Shown piece after piece: positions 34,232-40,290 of a stretch of DNA of 64,000 nt (position 1 is its first letter; every line of letters begins with the position of its first letter). The notes below the pieces were generated by a model that did not search any database, had not been told where the DNA came from, and was given only the letters and a program-made list of their open reading frames with translations. Source of the DNA: Aestuariimicrobium sp. p3-SID1156 (GTDB lineage: Bacteria > Actinomycetota > Actinomycetes > Propionibacteriales > Propionibacteriaceae); the NCBI RefSeq assembly GCF_025144225.1, contig NZ_JALXXB010000003.1, positions 1 through 64,000 on the forward strand. Reading direction: 5' to 3'. The position numbers and the translations under genes are program-made.

Positions 34232-34726
34232 ATGGCGCATGAGCGGCCGGGTGCCCTGCAGAGAAACCGGGACACAAATGGTTCGGCGGGCTCGGAAGAG
34301 GCCCAGGAGGGTATCGACCGCTACGCAAAGCTGAGGCAGCCGCCGAGCGGCTTGTGCTGGTGGTGTGGGACTGAGCCGGCGACGACCGGTGAGCACAAGT
34401 TCAAGCGGTCAGACATGGCGCGTCTAATGGATGACCAGCCCTTGTTGGTCTGGGGCTATCAACGCTCCGGCATCACCCGCGAACTGCGTGGGCCCGGAGC
34501 GTTGAAACGAGATCGCTACGGAGTGCTGAAGTTCCCCAAGTCCCTGTGTGCCCCCTGCAACAACGCAAGGTCCCAGCCGTTCGACTTGGCCTACGACAAG
34601 TTCTCGAGCTACCTCGGTTCGCACAGTCTGCGCAGGATGCCGGGAGTCCCCATCGCAGACATTTACGGGGAAGAATGGCAAGAGTCGGTGAATGTAACGG
34701 TGCCCAGCCAGAGGATCTTCCGCTAG
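34232..34726 (+). CDS. Truncated HNH-like zinc protein
   Basis: About 164 residues. The N-terminal half has LCWWCGTEPATTGEHKFKRSDM and the later motif SLCAPCNNARSQPFDLAYDK, written here in parts: CxxC, EH, CxxCN. This Cys4/His arrangement is that of HNH-type nuclease-like proteins, which usually continue past the YGEEWQ block for another 100 residues or more. Here the frame changes to unrelated sequence and stops within 15 codons of that block. I infer a C-terminally truncated, probably non-functional relative. ATG 34232 has GGAGGAG 10 nt upstream. Confidence 0.5.
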   Translation: MAHERPGALQRNRDTNGSAGSEEAQEGIDRYAKLRQPPSGLCWWCGTEPATTGEHKFKRSDMARLMDDQPLLVWGYQRSGITRELRGPGALKRDRYGVLKFPKSLCAPCNNARSQPFDLAYDKFSSYLGSHSLRRMPGVPIADIYGEEWQESVNVTVPSQRIFR

Positions 34727-34981
34727 GTCCGAGTCCATCCCCAACCGCGAGCTCGGGCAGTTAAGTACGTGACGCCACAGAAGGTTCAGGTCCTGGCTGG
34801 CAAGTTCGGGACGTTGTGCAGTGCCGCGCCTGAGGCGACGTAGTCCCGCGCGGAGGCTGGTGGGCGTCCTGAAGGCGTCCACCAGGTCGCGCTCGGACGC
34901 GCGGTCGGGGGCACATCGCGTGAAACGGTAGCCGGCCAGCCACTCCAAATTCGTGTGCGTCGAACCGATCAGATCCGGAGA

Positions 34982-34996
34982 TTGACACAATGTCAA
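34982..34996. promoter_or_regulatory. Operator-like palindrome, copy 1
   Basis: TTGACA CAA TGTCAA is a perfect 6-bp inverted repeat around 3 nt. It shares its GACA-NNA-TGTC core with the copy 64 bp downstream. The likely binder, if any, is unknown. Confidence 0.45.
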
Positions 34997-35045
34997 AGGG
35001 CAGCTCAAACACCCTTGCGTCTGGGCTCCGATCCTTGTCCGATAA

Positions 35046-35060
35046 TGGACATTATGTCAC
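35046..35060. promoter_or_regulatory. Operator-like palindrome, copy 2
   Basis: TGGACA TTA TGTCAC shares the GACA-NNA-TGTC core of copy 1. A second perfect inverted repeat, ATAATG GA CATTAT (35042-35055), overlaps it. Confidence 0.45.
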
Positions 35061-35270
35061 ATCCGTCTTGCGTGGCGGGCTCTGGGACGCATGGCCGCAG
35101 CCACCCCGTCCAACACCGATCTTGGTCGCGGGCGGTCGATGGCGGCCATCAGCTTGTTCATCGAAGGAACACCATGACTAAGCGGATAGCCCCCTTGGTG
35201 GGCCACGCCTGGCGCCCGGGGCGAGCCTGACCAAATACGATCAGTGGACCGACTGCAAGGAAGTTGAAGC

Positions 35271-35463
35271 GTGACGAAGGTTGACCCGGACTTTCATCTG
35301 GTCCATCGCGGACCTGCTCAGTGGCCCCTACCGGCCCAGGGAGTACGGCACAGTGATCCTCCCGTTCACCGTGCTCGTCTGCGCCAGTGACGCATCAACT
35401 CGGGAGTGGGCTTCACTAAGGGCTTCACCAAGTAGGCCGGCAGGGATTGAATTGGCTCTATGA
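35271..35463 (+). pseudogene. Remnant of a type I restriction-modification methyltransferase (hsdM)
   Basis: From 35281 one frame reads TFIWSIADLLSGPYRPREYG followed by TVILPFTVL. This is the N-terminal signature of HsdM, the methyltransferase subunit of type I restriction systems. The probable original start is GTG 35271, preceded by AAGGAAG, but it is in another frame, so a frameshift lies within the first six codons. Homology stops after about 35 codons, whereas HsdM proteins are normally around 500 residues. No hsdS or hsdR follows. This is a clear gene remnant. Confidence 0.7.
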
Positions 35464-35494
35464 TGAGTTGTGTCGCCGGAGTTACCATGCAGGC

Positions 35495-36127
35495 ATGTGC
35501 GGCTCCAGGGTGATGCGAGTTGAGGGTGACCTGCCACCCGATCTCGCGGAAGCGATGCTGCGTGCCCCGAGGGTGGGTGTGGACACGGAAACCAGCGGCT
35601 TGGACTCGCGAAGCGACCAGTTGAGGCTCATTCAGCTCTACGTTCCCGACCTCGGGGTCGTTCTCCTCCGCCCCGGTGACGGCCCGCCGCCCAAGCAACT
35701 CATTCGCGTTCTACAGTCGCAAGACACCACGAAGGTGTTTCACTTTGCGCCGTTCGACCTGGGATTTCTCGCGGCGACGTGGCATGTCCGGGCACGCTCC
35801 GTGCTGTGCACGAAGGCAGCTGCACGGTTGATATCCCCAACTTCTCCTCCCCGTGAGTGGAGCCTGCAGTATCTGCTCTGGCAAACACTCGGTATCGAGC
35901 TTTCAAAGGGGCCAGTCCGAGTCAGCGACTGGGGTGCAAAGGAACTCAGTGACGAACAGGTGGCCTACGCCGCAGCCGATGTGGAGCATCTGCTCATGCT
36001 TTCGGACCGTCAGACGCTCCAATTGCAATCCCAAGGCCTATGGGAAGACTATCTGGAGATCTGCAATTTCATGCCTTTGGAGGCAGTCTTGCGGGCCTCT
36101 GGGATCCCCAACCTCTTCGCCTACTGA
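35495..36127 (+). CDS. RNase D-like 3'-5' exonuclease (DEDDy)
   Basis: A roughly 210-residue single-domain exonuclease of the DnaQ-like superfamily. The catalytic set appears intact: Asp30 and Glu32 in GVDTETSGLD, Asp88 in HFAPFDLGFL, and Tyr158 with Asp162 in VAYAAADVEHL, the DEDDy pattern of RNase D and WRN-type enzymes. HRDC domains are absent, unlike housekeeping RNase D. ATG 35513 is an alternative start. It lies in the island and its 3' end overlaps the convergent HipS-HIRAN gene by 7 bp. Whether it acts on RNA or DNA cannot be told. Confidence 0.8.
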   Translation: MCGSRVMRVEGDLPPDLAEAMLRAPRVGVDTETSGLDSRSDQLRLIQLYVPDLGVVLLRPGDGPPPKQLIRVLQSQDTTKVFHFAPFDLGFLAATWHVRARSVLCTKAAARLISPTSPPREWSLQYLLWQTLGIELSKGPVRVSDWGAKELSDEQVAYAAADVEHLLMLSDRQTLQLQSQGLWEDYLEICNFMPLEAVLRASGIPNLFAY

Positions 36128-36921
36128 TCCGCCAGGAGCGACCAGTTGCCAGGCCGGTCGAAGAGGAAGCCTGGTGGCGCGGGCACATCGAGCTCAAGCA
36201 CAAGCCGCGTGTGGGAGGGTTCAGGTGAGTCCGATACCCTGTGGACGCGAACAGTCGTCGCTCCATTCTGGTGGAGCTCACGAACGCTGGATGACAACAC
36301 GCGCGGTACCCAACCGACCGGTACGCCCTCACAGGTCAGAAGTGTTGCATCCGGATCAACCGGGTTCGAGAGCTCTGGACTGAGCGCGAGGGAAGATCCC
36401 GTGTGGAGTTGCCGGATGGCTCTCTCCTGTTCCTCCCCCGTCACGATCACCTCGCCATTTTCGAGCTCAGCCCGGTGCCCGGGGACATGACGAACTCCGT
36501 TTGCAAAGAATCTTGCCCTAGCCCTTCCATCACTCACGTGGGGCATCGGCAGGAACTGCAGCGTGTCGCCGGCTCGCCCTCCGCCGGATTCCACAATCTG
36601 CTCCCAGGGACTTGCATCTGTTGGCAATCCCAGTGTCGCGAGGTAATCGGCGAAGTCGGGGCGATCTACGGACATGATGCGCTGGTTGAATACGGCGGGC
36701 ATTGCACGCGAGGAATAGCTTTGCGTCAGGGAGTTGAAGCCCAGCAGAGGCCTGAAACTATCGACCTCAGCTGCGGCCCGCGTGTAGCCAAAGTTGTATA
36801 CCTCGCCATCGAATGCGAACCTTCCAATAGGAACGATCTCGCGGGTCCCCGGGTGTTGCCACAGCACCAAGAGGTCTGAGACCCCCCGCTGGGGAAGTCC
36901 CCGGATGGGTCGATCAAGCAC
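36121..36921 (-). CDS. HipS-HIRAN protein, putative antitoxin of a HipA-like kinase
   Basis: About 266 residues. The first part (about 12-115) resembles the HipA N-subdomain 1/HipS: a VPIGRFAFDGEVYNFGY block, then a region like the HipA Pro-rich end of subdomain 1. The second part (about 125-240) resembles a HIRAN domain, with ARFFANGVRHVPG, SPELSNPVDPDATLL and VPVGWVPRVLS. HIRAN domains bind DNA ends in other proteins. Phylogenetic work on HipA-family kinases has described bicistronic kinase operons whose putative antitoxin is HipS-HIRAN, which fits here. GTG 36921 overlaps the kinase stop by 8 bp; the frame is open to 36951. Both domain calls are by eye. Confidence 0.68.
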   Translation of the reverse strand: MLDRPIRGLPQRGVSDLLVLWQHPGTREIVPIGRFAFDGEVYNFGYTRAAAEVDSFRPLLGFNSLTQSYSSRAMPAVFNQRIMSVDRPDFADYLATLGLPTDASPWEQIVESGGGRAGDTLQFLPMPHVSDGRARARFFANGVRHVPGHRAELENGEVIVTGEEQERAIRQLHTGSSLALSPELSNPVDPDATLLTCEGVPVGWVPRVLSSSVRELHQNGATTVRVHRVSDSPEPSHTRLVLELDVPAPPGFLFDRPGNWSLLADQ

Positions 36922-37903
36922 AGTAGAGCGCACGCCGCAACCTTTCCACATTGACTTCCGCCAAGGACATCGAAAAGTCTAAGGCCACACTCGACACCCC
37001 AACGACACCGGTAGCCAGACGCTCACGCAGGGGCCCTAGGTCCAACTCCACGAGCCGATCCTTCCACCAGCGCTGAATGTCGGGATTGCACATAGCAAGC
37101 GCTTCGGCGGCATGTGCTGTCAGGGTCGAAGCTCCTCCCACAGTGCTGTGTTCGAAGCGGTTGGCCCTGCCCTTCTCAGCGAAGTCACGGATGCCACCCG
37201 TCTTCGCCATCAAGGAGACCCTCCTCGTGTCCTGCAAGTTGTAGGCCAGCGACCCACCATGGTCGAACGAGCCTGCGAGCATGTCTGGCTTGCCGAAGAG
37301 TTCGGCCCGAAGTACCGCCCAATTCTGTTCGTGACGATCCTGGTTGGCGATGATCGCGTCCAGCAGCATCATTCCTGCGAAGACATCGAAAGCCGAGCTC
37401 CCTGCAGGTCCCTCGAAGCCGTGAGGCGGCGAGTAGGCCTGGAGAGTTTCGAAGATATTTCTCAGGTTATGACCCGGCCGCAGCACGTTCGGACGCTGGG
37501 GATCGACCGCCTTGTGAGTGTCTGTCTGCCGCACATAGCCGGGCGCATGCGCCTCCTCCAGCGCCAACCCGCCGTCGTTGAAGGTGTAGCCGGGCTCCTT
37601 GAGCGAACGTGAGAGGGAACCCATCCGACCTCCCCTGATGCACAGGCGCGTTTCCGCACAGGGGACCTTCATGCCCCGTCCAATCGCCGTACTGATGACC
37701 TCGGCCCAGTCTTCTCCTTGAGAACCCCAGGCGTGGACCTTTACATCCTTGTGCAGCCATCGGACCGTCCGGTCACCGATGTCTGGCTCCAGCAGCCACA
37801 GCGACTCTGTCGACCCCGTGGCTTCGACCCGGTCAACCACCCATGACGTGACATCAATGCGCACGAGGGGATCATCTGGAAGCGCAGAGGATCCCATCAT
37901 CAC
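36914..37903 (-). CDS. HipA/HipT-like serine/threonine kinase toxin
   Basis: About 329 residues. The HipA-type kinase core shows the candidate ATP-binding Lys52 in WLHKDVK, the helix motif EDWAEVIST, the catalytic-loop motif IIANQDRHEQNW (Asp189, Asn194) and the metal-binding SFDHGGSLAY (Asp214). The HipA N-subdomain 1 is missing from this chain and appears instead in the downstream gene, as in split HipBST-like organisations. Characterised relatives phosphorylate aminoacyl-tRNA synthetases and stop translation; the target here is unknown. Start candidates are GTG 37903, ATG 37900 and ATG 37897. It overlaps the PIN gene upstream by 4 bp. Confidence 0.75.
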   Translation of the reverse strand: MMMGSSALPDDPLVRIDVTSWVVDRVEATGSTESLWLLEPDIGDRTVRWLHKDVKVHAWGSQGEDWAEVISTAIGRGMKVPCAETRLCIRGGRMGSLSRSLKEPGYTFNDGGLALEEAHAPGYVRQTDTHKAVDPQRPNVLRPGHNLRNIFETLQAYSPPHGFEGPAGSSAFDVFAGMMLLDAIIANQDRHEQNWAVLRAELFGKPDMLAGSFDHGGSLAYNLQDTRRVSLMAKTGGIRDFAEKGRANRFEHSTVGGASTLTAHAAEALAMCNPDIQRWWKDRLVELDLGPLRERLATGVVGVSSVALDFSMSLAEVNVERLRRALYCA

Positions 37904-38415
37904 CGTCGGCCTTTGGCCTTCGCCTCAGACACGGTCATTCCGAGTGTCCTTCCAATTCTGGGTTCTCTAGGGCCCGATGACGCCAACGGGCTGAGACCTG
38001 CCGTCCGCTGCCAAGGGTCCACCAGATTTACCCCGACGCCCTCGAAACCCGCGATGTCCCTGGTGGCTACGGATGCACCGATTGAACTCGCCACCGCGGC
38101 AATCAGGGCGTCCATCGCGCCTATCGGCCGCCCTGAGCGCGCTCGCTGGGCAACAATTTCCGCATAGCGGTCGGCTGCGGCTGCTGTGATCGGCAGGACC
38201 ATCTCGATGGACGACAAGGCCGCCGCTGCTGCCTGGGCCAAGCTGTCCCGTCGGCGTCCTGCAGGAAGCAGGGCAATTCCGCTGAGGATCTCTGCTCTGG
38301 TCACCACGGTGGTCACGGGCTGCTCCTCGAGGCCACGAACCCACGCCAGCACGCGGGCATCAGCGTCCGGCCCTCTCATGAGCTCCGACACCACGCAGGT
38401 GTCGAGCACGATCAT
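37900..38415 (-). CDS. PIN-domain toxin (VapC/FitB-like) with C-terminal extension
   Basis: A 171-residue protein. Residues 1-136 form a PIN RNase domain with acidic residues Asp5 (VLDTC), Glu42 (RAEIL), Asp102 (AMDALI) and Asp120 (ATRDIAGF), the pattern of FitB/VapC ribonucleases. Usual relatives end near the DPW motif found here at about 133-135. This frame runs on for another 35 residues and stops exactly where the kinase gene begins (GTGA). The extension shows no homology and suggests that the original stop was lost when two modules were joined. It overlaps the antitoxin gene by 4 bp (ATGA). Confidence 0.85.
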   Translation of the reverse strand: MIVLDTCVVSELMRGPDADARVLAWVRGLEEQPVTTVVTRAEILSGIALLPAGRRRDSLAQAAAAALSSIEMVLPITAAAADRYAEIVAQRARSGRPIGAMDALIAAVASSIGASVATRDIAGFEGVGVNLVDPWQRTAGLSPLASSGPREPRIGRTLGMTVSEAKAKGRR

Positions 38416-38651
38416 AGTTCTGCGCTCGTCGCAGGTCCGGAGTCGGGGATCGCAAGGTGGACAGGCTGGAACTGCTCCCCCACCTCGATCACCTGGTTCA
38501 CCCACGTCAGGTCAACGGCCGCCGGGCGCTCCAATGCCTCGGTGAGGATCGCTCGCGCTTCCGCTTCCATCGAGTGTCCCTTGGCCGCTGCCCGGAGTCG
38601 CAGCTTGTCCTTGAGGCCCTCAGGGAGCTGCCTGATCGTGATCGCCGTCAT
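38412..38651 (-). CDS. Ribbon-helix-helix antitoxin (FitA/VapB-like)
   Basis: A 79-residue antitoxin. The N-terminal Arc/MetJ-like RHH domain (about 1-40) reads ITIRQLPEGLKDKLRLRAA followed by AKGHSMEAEARAIL. The C-terminal half should wrap the PIN toxin. It is the first gene of the four-gene operon and overlaps the PIN gene by ATGA. A near-perfect 18-bp palindrome lies immediately upstream of its ATG, consistent with autoregulation by the toxin-antitoxin complex. Confidence 0.87.
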   Translation of the reverse strand: MTAITIRQLPEGLKDKLRLRAAAKGHSMEAEARAILTEALERPAAVDLTWVNQVIEVGEQFQPVHLAIPDSGPATSAEL

Positions 38652-38653
38652 AC

Positions 38654-38671
38654 AGCAATGATATCAATGCT
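38654..38671. promoter_or_regulatory. Operator palindrome of the toxin-antitoxin operon
   Basis: AGCAATGATATCAATGCT is an 18-bp palindrome with a single mismatched pair, 2 bp upstream of the antitoxin start codon. Position and symmetry suit a dimeric RHH antitoxin that represses its own operon. Confidence 0.65.
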
Positions 38672-38815
38672 GCACAGCTCGCCTGATTCGCTGGTGTCGC
38701 CATACCTCCACAGGCAGGCTGACCAGTACCGCGAGCCTCTGGGCCAGCTACCTCTTTGAGCAGGGTTCCTCCTGAACACCTGCGCACTCCCCCGTCCTGT
38801 GCTTGTGTGGAAGGC

Positions 38816-39280
38816 ATGACTAACGAACTGAGCAAGGTGAGCGCCACCCGTGAGATCCCGGTGGCGGCCGTCACGATCTTCGAGCTGCTTCGCAACCCGG
38901 AGCGCCATACCGAGACCGATGCCACCGGTTCGGTGCAGTCGGTCGACAAGGGTCAGGGCATCCGCGAGGTGGGCGACACCTTCACCATGAACATGGTCAA
39001 CGCCGATGGCCCCTACAAGACCCAGAACGAGGTCTTTGCCTACCAGCAGGACCGCGTCATCGGCTGGCAGAATCAGGAGAATCTGGCCAACGGCGTCAAG
39101 GTCGGCGCCAAGTGGCTCTACGAACTGGAGCCCATCGATGCCGACAACACCAGGGTGACGCTCACCTACGATCCCACCGAGATCGACAACCCCGAGGTGC
39201 AAAAGCTGGCCAAGGAGAAGTTCGCCGTGGAGTCCCAGCTGGAGGACTCGCTGGGCAAGCTCGCCGAGGCTGTCGCCTGA
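38816..39280 (+). CDS. SRPBCC family (START-like) protein
   Basis: A 154-residue protein of the polyketide cyclase/SRPBCC fold: an N-terminal strand SATREIPVAAVTIFELL, a middle GDTFTMNM strand and a long C-terminal helix. Such proteins bind hydrophobic ligands in a helix-grip cavity. No ligand can be inferred. It marks the return to core-like, high-GC sequence after the island and is followed by a strong terminator. Confidence 0.8.
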   Translation: MTNELSKVSATREIPVAAVTIFELLRNPERHTETDATGSVQSVDKGQGIREVGDTFTMNMVNADGPYKTQNEVFAYQQDRVIGWQNQENLANGVKVGAKWLYELEPIDADNTRVTLTYDPTEIDNPEVQKLAKEKFAVESQLEDSLGKLAEAVA

Positions 39281-39301
39281 TCTGAGGCACCCAATGCCAC
39301 G

Positions 39302-39331
39302 AACGCCGCCGCCCACCCGGGCGGCGGCGTT
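39302..39331 (+). terminator. Strong GC hairpin terminator
   Basis: Perfect 13-bp inverted repeat (39302-39314 and 39319-39331) with loop ACCC, 22 nt after the SRPBCC stop. No U-run follows. Confidence 0.8.
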
Positions 39332-39398
39332 GACGCTGATTCGACCAACCCTTCGGGTGGTTCCCACACCAACCTGCCCGACTCGCGCGCCGACCACC

Positions 39399-39404
39399 TA
39401 GCGT
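39399..39404 (+). promoter_or_regulatory. -10 box of a likely leaderless promoter
   Basis: TAGCGT ends 6 nt before the copper-storage gene ATG (39411). Confidence 0.5.
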
Positions 39405-39410
39405 GGGGTC

Positions 39411-39800
39411 ATGGAAGACATTCTGAAGACCCATCCGTCCAAGGAAACCTTCGACCAGGCCAAGCTTCGCGCGGCCATTGACGCCCTGTTGACGTGCGCC
39501 TCCACCTGCGCGACCTGCGCCGACGCCTGCCTGCACAGCGGGCACGCCGACCACATGGTGCGCTGCATCGCCATGGACAACCAGTGCGCAGCGATCTGCT
39601 TCGCCACCGCCAACATCCTGTCCCGACCGGGTCCGGCCGGCGATGCCTGGCGCGAGGTCGTCAAGGCGTGCGCCGCGATGTGTCGCGAGTGCGCCGATGA
39701 GTGCGCCGGTCACGCCAACATGGATCACTGTCAGATCTGTGCCGAGGCGTGCGGCGCTTGTGCCGACGCGTGCGAGGCTCTGCTGCTAGCAGCCAGCTGA
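39411..39800 (+). CDS. Four-helix bundle copper storage protein (Csp/DUF326)
   Basis: A 129-residue Cys-rich protein with 16 cysteines, arranged as repeated CxxxCxxC spacing along predicted helices (LLTCASTCATCADAC, VKACAAMCRECADEC, CQICAEACGACADAC). This is the layout of the Csp copper-storage proteins, in which the thiolates line the core of a four-helix bundle and bind many Cu(I) ions. No signal peptide is present, so it is probably a cytosolic Csp3-type protein. It is monocistronic, between two strong terminators. Confidence 0.87.
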   Translation: MEDILKTHPSKETFDQAKLRAAIDALLTCASTCATCADACLHSGHADHMVRCIAMDNQCAAICFATANILSRPGPAGDAWREVVKACAAMCRECADECAGHANMDHCQICAEACGACADACEALLLAAS

Positions 39801-39812
39801 CCGTCTGCTCTT

Positions 39813-39850
39813 GATCGAGGGGACGCCCAGAGCTGGGCGTCCCCTCGATC
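39813..39850 (+). terminator. Long perfect hairpin terminator
   Basis: An 18-bp perfect inverted repeat (39813-39830 and 39833-39850) with a 2-nt centre, so the working loop is a few bases larger. It follows the copper-storage gene and faces the convergent fmdB-like gene. Confidence 0.85.
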
Positions 39851-39885
39851 CATCGCGTGGCCTGCACGGCCGACGTGCTGAGGGC

Positions 39886-40173
39886 TCAGGGACGCGGCAG
39901 CTTCTGGTGGAGTGGGTTTCTGCTCACCGGCGTCGGCTTGCGGGGCCTGCCTGGAAGCTGGGTGACAACCTGCGGGGCATCTGCGGTGGCGCGGGTGGCA
40001 TCCTGCAGCTTCATTGCCGTGGTGTTGCCGACACCAAGCCGGGGATTGGAGATGGCGCGGGGAGCGGGTTCGGAGCACTCGGGGCATTCCACCTGGTCAG
40101 GAATCTCGGCCATCGAATGGCGCTGGTCGAAGGCGTTCCCGCAGGCCCGGCAGGCGAAGGCGTAGGTCGGCAT
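39886..40173 (-). CDS. FmdB family zinc-ribbon protein
   Basis: A 95-residue protein starting MPTYAFACRACGNAFD, the FmdB family signature. A zinc ribbon is made by CRACG and CPECS (about 8-38). The C-terminal half is basic and unstructured. FmdB was described as a regulatory protein next to formamidase genes in methylotrophs, and here the gene diverges from a formamidase with a 117-bp gap, so the association is kept. A role in fmdA control is inference. Confidence 0.85.
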   Translation of the reverse strand: MPTYAFACRACGNAFDQRHSMAEIPDQVECPECSEPAPRAISNPRLGVGNTTAMKLQDATRATADAPQVVTQLPGRPRKPTPVSRNPLHQKLPRP

Positions 40174-40290
40174 GCATCGAAGGATAGGCGGCCGGGCGCG
40201 AAGTTTGTCGAAAACCCGCAGCACGCCCGACTCCGGCCCTACTCTCATGCCAAGTGCCAAGGCTCCACCCACCACGGAAGGACCACCGCC

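Larger units (their letters stand above)
34727..35270. other. Decayed non-coding stretch of the accessory island
   Basis: Over 500 bases without a gene I can support. Several short overlapping frames exist on both strands, including a minus-strand frame from 35008, but none resembles a known family. A possible 18-codon open frame with an upstream AAGGAA starts at ATG 35174. Two related palindromes (34982-34996 and 35046-35060) are the only structured elements seen. Confidence 0.45.

Noticed and set aside
34770..34800. A GGTTCAGGTCC sequence resembling a tRNA T-loop, as at an integration site.
   Set aside because: The consensus A after TTCR is missing and no acceptor, D or anticodon arm can be folded around it.
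34424..35008. A minus-strand open frame of 194 codons in the decayed stretch.
   Set aside because: It runs antisense through the HNH-like gene and shows no recognisable family; I could not distinguish it from a chance frame.
35174..35230. An 18-codon open frame with an upstream AAGGAA, a possible leader peptide before the hsdM stub.
   Set aside because: Too short and without homologous context; the surrounding DNA is degraded.
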